Positions 37,945-50,520 are shown, counted from the stretch's first letter. The stretch: 61,602 nt of DNA from Chalciporus piperatus (GCA_038093975.1 JBBPTG010000148.1:1-61602); one strand, 5' to 3'. Notes: generated from the sequence alone by a model not told the origin. Numbers and translations are program-made.

Positions 37945-38938
37945 TCATCCTTGCATCCTGCCGAGGAGTCTGGTGGTAAGCAGCACGGCAATTGCACCCA
38001 ATGCAAACCCCAATGCAAACGTCTTCTTGTCTTCTGAGTTGCGAGGTACGTTGACAGAGCCCTTGCTCTGGCGCATCGTTGGCCGAGGGGCATCTTTATC
38101 GAAGTTGCTCTGCGGAGTCATCTGAAGCATAGAATCCGGTGCAGTGAGCAGCCCCGGCAGGCCATCAAGAGAGTGCACGTTCTTTAGGAGCCAGTAACCT
38201 CGGATAGTCGTCGAAGGGTTCGATTGGTGATCGGCTTGTTGTTGGCTACTAGAAGCGGCGAGCAACCTATCCCCACTCTCGAACTTGTCGGCGATCCGGT
38301 CAAGCTGTGTGCGGTGCATTGCGAAGTCGTATAATGGGACTGCGAAACCACACGACTGCGGCATGGGGGTGACGGCGACGTGAGCAACCCAGCATATAAT
38401 GTGAAGTTAGTTGCACCCACCGTTCCCACTTGGTAAACGTCTATGACGATAACGGCTCGCGAGCCCGGCCTGCGGGACGTAGGGTGTATGCGAGCGTTGT
38501 AGTCGGGTGACCCGTATTCGTGTACGGTGCCTGCAAGTTTATAGATACAGATGTTTCCTATGACCGGCCGGTACGACAAGAAGACGTACATACCAATGCC
38601 AAAAAGCCTCAGAATCCTAGGGGGACCTTCAAAGGCACAAAACATGACCGTGATCCGGCCATTCTCCCGGACGTGCGAAATTGTCTCTATCCCTGAGTAC
38701 CACAACGGATGAGGCCAACCACGAACGACAGCCATCTAAGGATGTACGCACCACTACCGGTCAGGTCCTCATACCAAACTTGTTTCGAATTGACTACATG
38801 GAAGCAATCTGCGGTCCCTTTCGGCGATACGTTGACATGGCCCTGCTTATTGAGAGGCGCTGTGGCGACAAAGAACATATGTTGCCTTTTGATCCATTCG
38901 AAGTGGGATTCCGGGATTTCGTCGTAGAATTTGCCCAT
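37945..38938 (-). CDS. FMN-binding split-barrel (PPOX-like) protein with C-terminal membrane anchor
   Basis: A pyridoxamine-phosphate-oxidase-fold flavoprotein of a type common in fungi. It starts MGKFYDEIPESHFEWIKRQH, then MFFVATAPLNKQGHVNVSPK, VWYEDLTGSG splicing (GTGCGT..CTCAG) to GIETISHVRENGRITVMFCA, FEGPPRILRLFGIG, an intron, GTVHEYGSP, then RRPGSRAVIVIDVYQVGT spliced to SCGFAVPLYDF. The last exon is polar and ends with a hydrophobic helix (TFALGFALGAIAVLLTTRLL) and the basic GRMQG, so the protein is probably tail-anchored. Family members lack a confirmed role; true PNP oxidase activity is not implied. Four exons, all junctions canonical. The start is supported by the conserved MGKFYDEIP. 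Confidence 0.9.
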
Positions 38939-40339
38939 GAATTGAGATGCTGGTAGGAGTCAACGATGCTGTGGCGACCTCATGCTCAGATAGAGTGACC
39001 AATACTACCTTCTTTGCGCCGAGCCACATGGTAATTCTTGCAGCGTCCTAATAGCGAAACTGAAGGGCTCTCTTTCCCTCTTGTGCAGAACCATCGAGTG
39101 AGTGTGGGTTCGTTCCAGCACCAACCCTCCAGGACCAGAGCCTCGACTCAAGTTGGTGCAGCCTGAGCTCAAAGTAACTTCAAGTTACTTTGTATGAACG
39201 AGCTCAAGGCAATCTGACATTTATATTGTCACCGAAACATGTACCGTACAGTATTCGGAGTTGGAATGAACGGTTGCATGGAAATCGACACAAAAGATTC
39301 AACCGAAACATTAGTGTAGATATCCATGCAACGGCAATCCGAAACGTCTCTAAAGTCAAAGTAGAAAGAAAGAAAATAAAATGTAGGTTATCAGATAAAC
39401 CACGGTTCTCTCCAGCGAATTTGTCCTCGGGTTGACGGGGATGATTGAGCAAGGTCACGGTTTCAACCAATAGTGCTGTGATCGTACGTACCTCTTCCAA
39501 AGGCCCAAGGCCGGGGAACACTCGGCGGGCGAGGAAAGACTCTGAATGGAGGTGGACGCGGCTTACCACAAGCCTTGGACCCATTCGTGACCCGGGAGAT
39601 TGCCAATGTGTTCCGGGATCATGGTCCCAAAATTTCAAAAGGATAAAACACACGCCGAGGGTTCCCAATACCAGGCTGTTATGGCACCCCAGGAAATGGA
39701 AAACCTCGAGCGGATGTTTTCGATCCCAAATTAGCAAGTAGAAGAGGTACGTGTATCGAATGAGAGGGAGGGAGGGGGGGGGGGGGGAATCGAACGAAGA
39801 GGTATCATGATATCGATGGTGTATGCGCTGAATGCTTCGATTCAGGACGAACGCGTAGAAGCGCCTCGGGACAGCAACTCTAAGCAAGAGCCGCCGCAAA
39901 GAAGATGGCGCAGAGGGATAGACGGTGAAGAAGAAAGGGAAAGGGAAGAAAGAGGTGAATGAGTTCGAGCGACGCCCCGACCCACCTTAAATACATTCGG
40001 GGAAGGGATAGTGGGCAGGTGAGGAAGCACCGGTACTTTATGTAACTCTCCGGGAGAAGGTCACGACTGATAAGAACAGTCTTCTTTCTTGAAGTTCGAG
40101 GCCGAGGGCTGAGGCTGGATAACATCCAAACCAGATGCGCAACGACAACGCGTAAATGGAAATCCCACCAAACAAACGAGCCAAAAAAGAAGCTTCATGA
40201 AATGATCCACAGTGATAAAAAAAAAAGAACCAATTAGTATCTATGCAGGGAGAAAACCACGCGCACACGCGGCGCAGAAGATCCCATGGGACAGAAATAA
40301 AATCCACCTCCATGCGATCCGAGGGCTTTGACCGGCAAT
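38939..40339. other. Intergenic, no gene accepted; G14 tract
   Basis: A 231-codon minus frame (39204-39899) is open but has no recognisable domain and part of it is encoded by a low-complexity G/C tract; I do not call it. Contains the homopolymer at 39774-39787. Confidence 0.4.
39774..39787. repeat. Homopolymer of 14 G
   Basis: GGGAGGGAGG followed by an unbroken G run up to 39787. The exact length may be a sequencing or assembly estimate. Confidence 0.9.
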
Positions 40340-43300
40340 TTAGAGACACCACCCCACGGCACGCCCTATATTTCTGATACACCTCCCCTCGCTCAACAAC
40401 AACGCCTGCGTGAGACATTCCCGCTGTTTGTCCTTCTGACCTCTCAACCCATACGCCGTTGCGAGATAATACCACGCCTCTGGGACGTCCCATCCCGGTC
40501 CGCGCGCCACGTATCCCAACAAACCAGCGCTCAAATCCACCTTGTCCGGGTCGACGCCCGTGTCGGAGGATTGGACTTGGGCTTGGGCTTGGGACGAAGC
40601 GGAGCGAGGGGTCAGGTAGATTCGACACATGTGAATGGCGGCGGAGACGTCGTCCGGGGATATGAAGAGTGCTTTTTGGAACGCTTCGATGGCTTGTCGG
40701 TCGTGATTCAACGCATGGTGATACAGCCCGAACTATCATCCCAACGAGCGTACTCATAATCAGCACAGAACATCACACCTGCGTGGATACGTACCTGGAC
40801 CCAGACAGCAGGGTTTTCTTGATTTTTAACCTCCGCTTCCTGTATCGCACCTTTTGCCTGATCGACCTTGCCAAGTCTGCGGAACGTTGCGGCAGATGCG
40901 GCCCATAATTCACTCAACAGCTTGTCTTCTCGAGAGGCTTGAGGAATAGGCTTCGAGTCCGGCGTGAGAGGTACCTGAGGCGGAGGTGGGGGACAGTCAT
41001 CAGCCGGGCTCTCACTGTCCTCGCTGGTGCTATGACGCATCAGCGAGGGAAGTCGTCTCCGAGAATGTATCGAAGATGCTTGGTAATGTTGATTGTGAAG
41101 TATCGCATGGAAGTCTTTGTGAGACGTGTCAATCACAGTGCGCGCTCAAGGTGATAAAAAAACTGACCTGGAGCAGAGATCGACCGCCTCAAGTGCAAAC
41201 TCCCATTCCTAACGACACCGTGCCCAATCTTCTTCGAGATCGTGCTGATCTTCTCCTGACCTTTGTGAACACGACTCTTGAGCATCTGCTGCATCTTCTT
41301 CCCTGTCGAAGGATCCGCATTGGAGAAAGAGCGCTTGACCTTGGGAGGCATGGGGAACCTGCGGTCTGGATCTGCAGGTGTTGCAGGTGTGACAGTTATC
41401 GGAGGAGGTTCTATCGCAATAGTAGGTCGGACGAGTTTAGGTTCGGCGGAGGCTGGGAGCTCAACCTTGATTTCGTCCATGGGCTCCTCCTTGGGTTCAG
41501 TGATGATAACTGTTCCCTCCACCTGAGTCCCTGCGGAGCGCGACCCAGTGTCCATCGAAGATCTCACTGAAAAACGTGTTCACCATCAGAATGAAAAAAA
41601 GGAGAAAATAATGCACGTACGTTGCGACTCGGATACGGTCCCTTTTCGTTCTGCGATCCACCCAAACACATCCACCCATTTACCCTCCGCCCCCTCCGCT
41701 CCCTCAACATGCTCCGTCAGCGCCATCTGCGTGAGCCTCAACTGTAACGCATACTCGAAAGCGTCCTGAGGTGTCGGATTGGGATGGTCAGGCAGAGTGC
41801 ACAAGAGCGTCGCAGAAGGAGGAATCGTGACTGCATCTGGGCCGAGAATCATTTCGTGAACCTGTATCTCCTGCGCGGCAGGAGCCTCCGCATCGCTTGG
41901 GAGATCGTCTGTTTCTGATGGCGTTGGCGATGGAGATTCGTTCATCGCTGCGCCTATCTCGAGAACCTCTCGTGCTTTGACCCATTGACCCTGTGCGGTG
42001 AGAAGTAGACCGAGGAGGTGCCAATGACGAATCTCGCTAGGAGTACCTTCTACTGCAGCACGTGCAGCAGTAACAGCTTCCTCGAGGTTCTGCGAAGGAC
42101 CGGGTAGTGCGAGAGCTACCGCAAGTTGATGGTATGCACCGGGTGTTGGGAATGTTTGTACGGATCGAATACAATTCTCCAACGCGTTGCGCAAGCATTC
42201 AGGCCTAGTCTCAGAGTCTCGCGCTGAGATATTTTACGAAATCAGACAGTGTTCGTACGCATATATTGGAATGACTCACTGATGATGGCAGTAACGGCGT
42301 TCCACACCCCCTCTGCAAGGGCGACTCGTGCGACAAGCTCCTTGTTGGTGGTGTCCAACCGTGTTTTTGCCTTCTCTACCAACTCCCCCGCTTCCTTGGC
42401 TTCCTCGAGCCCGCTCGAGCCAGGTCTAGAGAGTGCGAGGCGACAGAGTGTTCTTGCGCCATCGACCAATGTCTCCACCCAGTAACGGTCGGTATCACAG
42501 TCACCATCAAGGCCGGCGGCTCGTGTCTTGCTTACGACCTCGACGTACAGTCGCAAAGTCCGTTTTGCGAGTTCTGGATCCCCTGAGACATATAGAAGCC
42601 GAGTCATGTGGCGGAAGATACGATAAGAGTTGAAAGTAAGTCGTGTAGCCCACCAGAGGACCTACTTAGCCAGCTTAGAACACCATGAGGACACAGTTAA
42701 AGATTTACCCACGTCAATCACCCATTGCGCACGATCTGCTACCGCTCCACTTGCTTCCCAAACAGCCACGGATAGATCTACTAGATCTTCTACCTTTACG
42801 TTGCGTTCTCCTGCCCTGGGAAATCGGGTGGATTTATCTAATATTGTCCGATACTCGTTGATGATGGATCTTGCTGTATTGAGCCATTGGGGAGGTTTTT
42901 CTGGCTGTAAACTGGGCGACGGGGTAACGGGCTTAGATGATGTCGCGCGGAATCGGATGATGAGTGCACGTAGATGGAGGACGGCGATGATCGAACGATG
43001 AGAGGTCCGGAAGGTTGGTGGCCAATGCGCGCTACAACGCTCGTAATGCGTGAAGAAGTTCCAGATGAGGGCTTCCTGATCATCAAGGTGGCGCACTCTG
43101 GCAAGTAGAGTGATGGCACGGAACATGAGACGTTCTGACCATCGCCAAAGTTCCCGGTACTGGGTAAACGAGGGAGAGAGAGCCTGTGTGTCCAGCGCGG
43201 GCGGTGCTTCGAATTCGAGGATGTTTAGCATAGGAATGGCGGTTGCGTATGCTTGGATGGCTACTTCGGGGCTGGAGGGGTCGATTTTCTCGTGAGACAT

Positions 43301-44053
43301 GCCTAGATGGACAGACGCGTGACATTAAAGAAATGATGGAGAATAAATTTCTCACCTTGAAGACAGACACCTCGAATGGACTCTGTCAGGGCCCAATGTC
43401 TGCCGTCCGTGGTGCCCGGTGAATCGGTAGATAAAAAGCTGCCAGTCCACGAAGACGATGCGGTTGAACTAGGAACCTGGAGAGTAGAGGCATCGGATCG
43501 GGTGGTAGAGGAAGCAGGTATGTGACTTGGCGCGTCAGTGAGTGTTGGTATTTTGGCCAAGCACGCGAGACATTCAGACGGTTGACCTAATGCGTACGCG
43601 TAATACGCGAGTGCGAGCATCAGAGACTGGAGAACGTCAGCTCCGCAAGCGTACGACGCAGGATTCACGTACATCGGAATGTGGCGTCTCGAGCTTCCTG
43701 AGTGTTTCATAGCCAGACGTTGCCTCTTCGATGCGTTCCGGAAGCAACATGCACTCCGCACGGAGACGAAGCTCCCCATTTCGTTCTGTTCCGAGCTGGT
43801 CCTCGTTTGCAGCATTTGCAGAGAGCCAGATGGAGAGGGCGTGTGTCTGTGAGACGATCTCTGCGATGTCCTGGAATCCCTTGCAGTGCTTGTTGAACTT
43901 GCGGAGGAGTTCAGACCAGGAGAGAGAGTATCCGTGCGGGTCCTTTGCTGGGGACGCAGATGGCCATAGACCGGCTGTGAGTGCAGCTCTGAGCTGTGCC
44001 CAGTAGTGTCTCTCCTTTGCATTGGCCATCCTTGGGTCATCGACCATCTCCAA
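40340..44053 (-). CDS. YPP1: YPP1 / TTC7-family TPR scaffold of the PI4-kinase complex
   Basis: Homologue of yeast Ypp1 and animal TTC7, the TPR/alpha-solenoid scaffold that with Efr3 holds the PI4-kinase Stt4 at the plasma membrane. At least six exons on the minus strand. The N terminus (MEMVDDPRMANAKERHYWAQ) is followed by LRAALTAGLW and ELLRKFNKHC; the middle includes LMLALAYYAYALGQPSECLA, FTQYRELWRWSERLMFRA and TYHQLAVALALPG-type TPR helices (PGAYHQLAVALALPGPSQN, RHWHLLGLLLTAQGQWVKAR). A disordered Pro/Glu stretch lies near 41130-41570. The C-terminal TPRs NHDRQAIEAFQKALFISPDD and GWDVPEAWYYLATAYGLRG are the most conserved part of the family and end in IGRAVGWCL-stop. I did not fix every internal splice site. 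No break detected. Confidence 0.88.
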
Positions 44054-44214
44054 GAACTAATGCATTATATTCGATTACGTCATCCTTCTTCACGACCCCT
44101 CGTCACCCCCCTTCCTTTTTGGGAACTCGCTGATGACCGTCCCGGACAGCGAAGACGAACCAGTAAGTACTAGTGTAAGTAGTAGTCAGTGTCAGTCACG
44201 TCCCCGTCGTCAAG
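44054..44214. promoter_or_regulatory. 161-bp bidirectional promoter (YPP1 / unknown gene)
   Basis: Only 161 bp separate the two divergent start codons, so both 5' UTRs and promoters must lie here. No TATA box is evident; short CTACTAGT/GTAAGTAGTAG repeats at 44163-44185. Confidence 0.6.
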
Positions 44215-46488
44215 ATGCCATCCGAGTCGTCGTCCTCAACGCCTCCAGCGCTCACCCCAGACTACACCGGCTCGGGTGAAGGTGACTCTTCGTCCTCTCT
44301 CGCATCAGAGGCGGCCACCACGAAAGCTCGTCGTCACACTGCTTTCTATCCAAACATGAACTCGAGCAACAAACCGGTCAAACCATTCAGTCGCAGCGCT
44401 GCAAAGCGTCAGAGCGTCATGACACTCGGTAGCATCGAGCATCTCCAGCACTACTTCACCAAGGCGGGCATCGCCGCAAAGACAAAGTGCGTTCGCGTTT
44501 CATCGCTATCACCGCCTCAATGTTCATATCTATCTAAAGTCCATCAAAGAGGTTGAATAGCCAGCTTGTGCCTGCAATTGGTGGTATATCCAGGCTGGAA
44601 TCATCCAAGCCTTCGCTAGGGAGCATCATGGACTTTGAACTTCCACCATCTCCTGCAGTCCCAGAGATCCGACAGCCTACGCTTCCACATGTCAAGAGCT
44701 ACGAGACAGATCCAGAGTCTTTCCTTCCAGGTGTCATCGAGGGCCTCACCGCCGTCACCCAAGCTTGGGATATACCACTTGACGCGCCTGATCCCAACAG
44801 TGACCTACCCCCGCCACCGCCCCGTGCAATCGACGTTCTCGACGTCCTCAAAACAACCACCCACCCCATTCGCTCCGTCAGAAACTACGTCATTGCCCTC
44901 CCCGACGAATCAGCTGGCACACTCCGCTCCCAGTACCGGAATAAAGTGTCCGCGAGCGCACCTGTCCCAAAACGCGCCTCGGCTCAACAAAAGACACAAC
45001 TGGATCCTCTATCTTTGATCCGTAAATCCGCAATGGAGGTCCTTACTTGTCTTCGTGAACTCGAGGAGCGCGCTAGGGTGCCACTCTCGGACGAAGCTTA
45101 CGATGCCCAAAGCGACCACGGTTCCCTACAGGGTCACCATGCTATTTCACGTGTCGCATCACCAGCTGCAGCATCGGACGATGGCTCTGACCTCCCACAA
45201 GTTGATCCCGATATGTCGATCTCGTTTGTACACGTGCAAGGTCGCTACGAATCTATACCGGTCTGGGAAGATGAGAACGACCGGGATGCGGAAGAAGAAC
45301 GGGAGAAGCGGGATTATTGGGACGATCGGCTTGTGCTTGGTGGTGGGTGGCTATACAAACAGGATATCAAACTCGCAGAGCTCGCAAAGGAACGGGAAGC
45401 GGTTCGACGATATGTCGACCTCATCGACGATGTGTTATTTGGTGGCATCAAGGACGGAAAGCGCGGTTGGGAGAGGGAGCGGTCAGCGAAAAAGGCGAAA
45501 GAGGGTCGAGCACAGAATCGGAGAGTTAGTTCAGGCGACGTATTCTCTCATCGCTTCCCCGAGACGCCACGCTTAGGACGGCGCGTTGTCTCCTCGTCTG
45601 GCCTCCTCGAGTCTATGCGCACCATGTCGCTAACGGAAGAGCCGGAGGAGATGGAGCCACATTCTGAAACAGAGAGTGTAGACGAAGAGGATCTTCCCGA
45701 CTGGGCAAAACGGTCTCCGTTCGAGAGCGATCCCATAGGTGGGTGTTCGGTTGCGGAGAGGACGCGTTTCGTTGTTAATCTTTGACTTCTGCTTTGTAGG
45801 CCGTGCACATGCAGTGTTGATGGCGCTGCTCCCCGCAGATTTCCGTTCATTATTGCCACCTACACCCGATAAATCTGCAATGCTTCATGCATTGTCATCG
45901 GGACAGTGTCTCTGCCTCGCTTACAACACTGGAGTGCGTCGATCCCGCCGGCCATGGGGCTTCATCAGCGTCGACTCGATACATGACATCGCCTCACTCG
46001 AGCAATCTGCTAATGGGACGGATGCTGACGAGAAAAGTAAGACTGGATGGACGTTCCGAAGAATAGACAACCTTCGGTTATGGGCTGGGTACGTGCCAAT
46101 TCCACCATGGCCCATTCGGATCATGACTCACACTATCTACTCCAGCGCGCTCAGGCTTCGTTACCTCCTTCCCCTCCTTCTCCCATCAGCACCAGGCCGA
46201 CCAGACCATATTCCTCCCATCGCCAGTCCAGGCCGACCACAGTCACGGGGAGCATCCCCTGCTCGTGCTCCGATAAATCCAACTCCAGGGTCGTCTACCC
46301 TTGCACCAAGTGAGCCGCCACCATCGCCCTCGCCAGGGAAGATCCGGTATGCCACGAACGAGCCACCGATGATCTTTGACCCACGTCTTGTTGCACGGAG
46401 AGACGAGGGATGGGAGGCCATGCTCGAGGCTGTCGTCTTGCGGTGGGTGAAAGCGGTCGCAGATGAAACAAGATGCGAAAATCGGTGA
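44215..46488 (+). CDS. Conserved-looking fungal protein of unknown function
   Basis: I do not recognise the family. Four exons: 44215-44486, 44552-45738, 45800 to about 46089, and from about 46147 to 46488; phases agree (for example WAG + ALRLRYLLP). The N-terminal third is Ser/Thr-rich. The middle has folded-looking blocks: FLPGVIEGLTAVTQAWDIPL, HPIRSVRNYVIALPDES, SLIRKSAMEVLTCLRELEER, KRDYWDDRLVLGGGWLYKQD and VRRYVDLIDDVLFGGIKDGK. The C-terminal part has AHAVLMALLPADFRSLLPP, GQCLCLAYNTGVRRSRRPWG and GWTFRRIDNLRLWAGALRLR, then a Pro-rich tail. Trp/Asp-rich blocks separated by disordered linkers suggest a scaffold. It shares a 161-bp promoter with YPP1, so co-expression is likely. Confidence 0.8.
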
Positions 46489-47201
46489 GCGTGGGGGTGC
46501 AGATAACTGCTGCATCTTCGCCCATCCTTCGCCATGTACAGTGTCCGTATCGATCCGCCTCGTCTGGAAGCGCCGCAACAACCTCTGATCATGACTTGTT
46601 ATCATATGCTCTGCCTGCTTCATATGGCTGTTACTCTACCGTATATTCTATTCTCCACCCGCGTATGTGCGTGCGTTCGTTTTTTGTCCTCTTTTTTTCT
46701 GTCGCTCTTTCAACGTTCCTCTGGAAATTATATCTATCGCGGTTAATACCCTCCTTTTTTGTTTTGACGCGGATCCTGGATATTCTCTTCGCATGTCGCT
46801 CTTTCTTATCTCTTTTTTTTCTGGATCTGATACGCCCCTCTACTCTACAATTTTACCCGTGCACGGTAACACCCAGATCGCGCGTGCCGTAGGTCGTGGA
46901 TCTGAAATTCTGGGAACATCGGTGTTTTTCTGACCAAATATGATACTTCAATAGTTCGAAACATGATGTATATCGGGAAGAACAATGGCTGTGGTCTGCC
47001 TATTGTCTTTTTCGAGACATGTGGGTCCACGCGGGTCAAAGCGTTGGAGGCCCACGCGAATGGGGATATAAGACGCGTATGATGGCGTTGCGCCGGTCGA
47101 CAATTTGGCTCTTATCCCCCCCCAATTACCAACCCACCACTGGAACATCATCCCGCCACACCGTGGACTAGAGTCAACGACAGCACTCCACTCACAATAA
47201 C
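46489..47201. other. Intergenic, T-rich 3' region and promoter
   Basis: Runs of T (CTTTTTTTCTG, TCTTTTTTTTCTGG, about 46688-46820) typical of fungal 3' UTRs; the last 200 bp are C-rich (CCCCCCCCAATTACC, about 47116) upstream of the next start. No gene seen. Confidence 0.5.
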
Positions 47202-48334
47202 ATGGCCAACTCGACAGCCCCTGTGGCCACATCCAGCGCCTCGACCGTTCCTCTTCCCTCAACTCACAGCGCCAAACCCAAACCCAAACTCTCCAACTCC
47301 AACCCCTACCCCCACCCCCACTGTCAATGGAGTCCTCTCCCGTCCGAGATTGAAGACCATTTCTCGCGCATGGAACAACACCTCCACGGACTCGCCCTCA
47401 CGCTCTACCGACTCCAAAAACTCTGTCCCCTCGTCAAATCGACGCCAGATCTCCGAGCGATGACGACCAAGGTGGAGTATCTTGGGGGCATGATGAAGGA
47501 GGCTGTCAGGGAGATGCACGATAAGATGAGGTGCGTTTTGTGCGTCGTATCACTGGAAATATAACTTGCTGATCGACGGTCGTATGATACAGTATCCCAT
47601 TTAAAGTGACTCAGCCCGCGTTTCAGGATGAGGAATTGCGCAAGAGCCAGGTGGAGCTACGTCCCAGTGTCCAAGTTCCCGAATCGGGCGGACTCACGCC
47701 TGACGCGGATACCACTATGACCCTCGCCGCCACAACGACGCGTTTCCGTGGAGACATCCCGCGCGTTCCACGCGTCGTGAAACGTCACGGACCGGGCGAT
47801 CTCGCCAAAACACTCCCCTACTCTTTGCAAGTGCGGGACGTGCCTGGGAGTCCCTTTTCATCCTGGCACATTCCCTACAAAGTCGTCTTCACACCCGACG
47901 AGAAGACAGTGGACGTGGATGGTAATCCGCTCCCTGCTATCCTCGTCGACGTGGACGAGAATGGGGGCGTCAAGTATGTGTGGAAGAATGGGACATTGGA
48001 CAAGGCGACGGAGAAGGTGGCGTACGTGGACGAGGCACCGTGCGTTTTGGAAGCAAAGCCAGACTTGCGGTCAAAGGCGATACGGAGGGTGACGCTTGTT
48101 CCACCCCAGAGGATTCCGCAACGAGCGGGGGGAAATGCCGGGGACAACCAGGCTGCGTACCTTACGAGCGCTGACATATACGCGATGGGAGGTCGTATCA
48201 TGCGTGATTTCATGCAAGTCACTCAAGCTCAGGCTGAGGCTGCTGCTGGGAGGAAGCGCAAGAGGGAGGATGGACAGGAAGTAGATAGTCCTGGGCCGGG
48301 GACGATGAAGAGACAGAGACCGAATATTTGCTGA
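47202..48334 (+). CDS. Hypothetical basidiomycete protein with nuclear-type basic tail
   Basis: No family recognised. Exon 1 (47202-47530) starts MANSTAPVATSS, Pro/Ser-rich, then a helical block (EIEDHFSRMEQHLHGLALTL, YRLQKLCPLVKSTPDLRAM, MKEAVREMHDKM). A 62-bp intron joins MS to IPFKVTQPAF. Exon 2 has a beta-rich segment (SFSSWHIPYKVVFTPDEKTV-like: SPFSSWHIPYKVVFT, GNPLPAILVDVDENGGVKYV) and a helix (SADIYAMGGRIMRDFMQVTQ) before a basic tail, GRKRKRED...KRQRPNIC-stop, likely a nuclear signal. Length 356 aa by my splice. The well-formed alternation of helix and strand suggests a genuine folded protein. Confidence 0.78.
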
Positions 48335-48842
48335 TGGCCCTCGTTAGGGGTCGACCACACCTTGTGTATTACGACCGTTCTATTCTACATTCTATTATTG
48401 CGATAGCTAGATTTTACCAATACCTACTCATCAAACATTCCGATCCTCATTCTCTCTGCGGCAAACAACGCGACATCATGATTATAGATCGGTAGATTTT
48501 GTGTGATTGGACGACCGAGCAACCATTTCAAAGGCACTAACGAGTAAGCAGCAGACTCAGGCTGCAACGCTTCGTACACAGACCCTTCCATCCTCGCTCG
48601 AAATTTGTGGGCTGAATTTGTGAACGTCAATCATTTTGGTGTGGAGCGATAAAGATCAATCGATCACATCACACAGTGGACCCACTGACGCCCACATTTG
48701 GCCCTTCAGCAACTTCACGAGGCCGGTTTGAACCACACACCGCTCACCCGCTCTTCAAGCTTCAAGGTTGTTGCATTGATCATTCATCTCCTGGTCCGCG
48801 ACTCATTCCTACCCTTTCCTACCTCCGTCTAGACGCACGAGC
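48335..48842. other. Intergenic, possible small remnant
   Basis: A 68-codon minus frame (48424-48630, ending LFAAERMRIGMFDE) has protein-like composition and could be a terminal exon or gene relic, but I find no partner exon. Confidence 0.35.
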
Positions 48843-49984
48843 ATGGAAATCTCGCAGGAACGACTGACAGAGACTCCGATATCGACCATATCAACTGATG
48901 CCGACTTGATAACTTCCATAGCATGGCTTCCTGGTGACCGTATCATCACTGGCACATTTGACGGCATTATGCGGATCTGGAATTCGACGGATGGCACGCA
49001 AGTGGGTACTGCAATGGAGAACAGGAAACCTGGCTCGGATATGGTGGCAACTCAAGATGGGAGGATCATTGCATTTTCCCAGGACGTGGAACATCTGGTC
49101 GTATGGAGTGTGCATACGCAGGAAGTGGTAGAGGTCGCGTCGAAGGAACTTGAAGCCTATGGTCCTATTCGACGGATGGCCTTGTCCCCAAACGAAGCGC
49201 TCCTCGCCATTTTTCACAGGGAACGTCTTGCCTTCTGAAAGATCGCGGGGGCTATGCAGGTCAAACATGACTTCCGGTTGACTCACTTGCACCAGCCGGT
49301 AGCTTTTTACGACCGCAGTGTTTTGCAGGCAGTGCGTTTCTCTCCGGATAGCAGGCGATTGGCGGTATCCAGCGAGTTCGGATTAATTGTTCTCGACGTC
49401 GAAACTGGTCAGAGTAGCCTTTTCCTAGGCAGTATCGAAAACGGTCGAGTTTCACGCTCCGTGGGTGCTGTCGCATGGTCACTTGATTAGTCTCCCAAAC
49501 CCAGACTCTCGATGAACAGAAGACAGTCGTTCTGCTCTACCGAGATCACTTGATGGGGCTCAACTTTTCTGTGGCTACTCCCTGAACAAGATCGACACGG
49601 GTAAAATCCGTTGTTTCAGATCTGACACAGGCGAGCCATGGGTTGCGCACACTGGTTCTTTGGCGCAGCTGCACCTCTCACCTGATGGCAAGTCTCTCGC
49701 AAGTGCCAATGCTACTCACAGGTTCAGGTCGAATAAAACTATTCACTTCTGGGACACGGAAACATGGAACCCTATCGGAGAACTGCTCCCCCATCAATCA
49801 AACGTGGTTGCAATGGCATTCTCGCCTTCAGGAGAGTTCCTTGCCTCCGCTGACCAGGGCAAACAAAGATTACACATCTGGCGTGTCCCCTCGCGGAACG
49901 ACGATGATCTCGAGAGGTACTCCCGTTTGCTCGTGATCAGTTCATCAACTGACCTCGATACTATAGGCACTGCATCCCCTCCTT
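48843..49984 (+). pseudogene. WD40-repeat gene, truncated by a retrotransposon
   Basis: Several WD40 blades are readable: LITSIAWLPGDRIITGTFDG followed by IMRIWNSTDG, LQAVRFSPDSRRLAVSSEFG, LAQLHLSPDGKSLASANAT and VVAMAFSPSGEFLASADQGK followed by RLHIWRV. The style matches the WD40 half of NACHT-WD or free WD40 proteins. The frame is interrupted at about 49238 (a possible 36-nt intron only) and at about 49490 (stop after AVAWSLD, no good donor), and coding sequence stops where the LTR begins at 49985. The start ATG 48843 is plausible (MEISQERLTE). I read it as a decaying gene whose 3' part is displaced or lost; the downstream half lies outside the window, if it exists. Confidence 0.65.
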
Positions 49985-50520
49985 TGTGAAAACTAAACGA
50001 ACTCAGCCGATGCCTAAGAGAGGCGGAAACGACTATATTCACCTAAACGAACTAGGTACAACTCAAATAAGTAAAGGAACTAAGTAAAGAAAGTAAATAC
50101 TCACCTCAGCCGATGCCTAAGAGAGGCGGAAACGACTGAGGTGCTCTGGAAGTGAGACGAGGAGTTTAAGTAAATGGGTGGAGATGTGCTCGGAACGATC
50201 CGACATGATTCCGGTCCGGAATGACCGATTCCGGGTGCAAAAGGATCAAGGAATGTCAAGGACTTGACATGGATAAGAATAGAAAGGGTGAATGGTGAAC
50301 AGAGATGTCACGAAAGGGAATAGACAAGTGAATGACATATAGGAGAACATACGAATGTAAAAGGGATCCGTTCCAATTAATCCGGAGATGTTTCCGTGCG
50401 TTCCGGACATCAGAAACGTCGGATTAAACACGGAATGCATCCGGAAGTATCCGGAAACGGATAGGGGCTATCCGGAAGCGGAAAGGAGCGGATAGACACG
50501 GATTGGACTATATTTTGACA
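49985..50520. repeat. Left LTR (3' LTR of the minus-strand copia), 536 bp
   Basis: Begins TGTGAAAACTAAACG and ends ...TATTTTGACA (TG..CA ends). Its inner edge abuts a purine-rich tract on the minus strand (CTCGAGTGGGAG). The first 165 bp are repeated at 61438-61602. Internally, a 33-bp sequence (CTCAGCCGATGCC...AAACGACT) occurs twice, at 50002-50034 and 50105-50137. The pol stop codon (50508-50510) lies inside the LTR. Confidence 0.88.

Noticed and set aside
39204..39899. 231-codon minus-strand open frame
   Set aside because: No recognisable domain; part is encoded by a G-homopolymer tract; composition not protein-like.
40038..40766. 242-codon minus-strand frame
   Set aside because: It overlaps the YPP1 C-terminal exon in another frame; the YPP1 frame has clear TPR homology.
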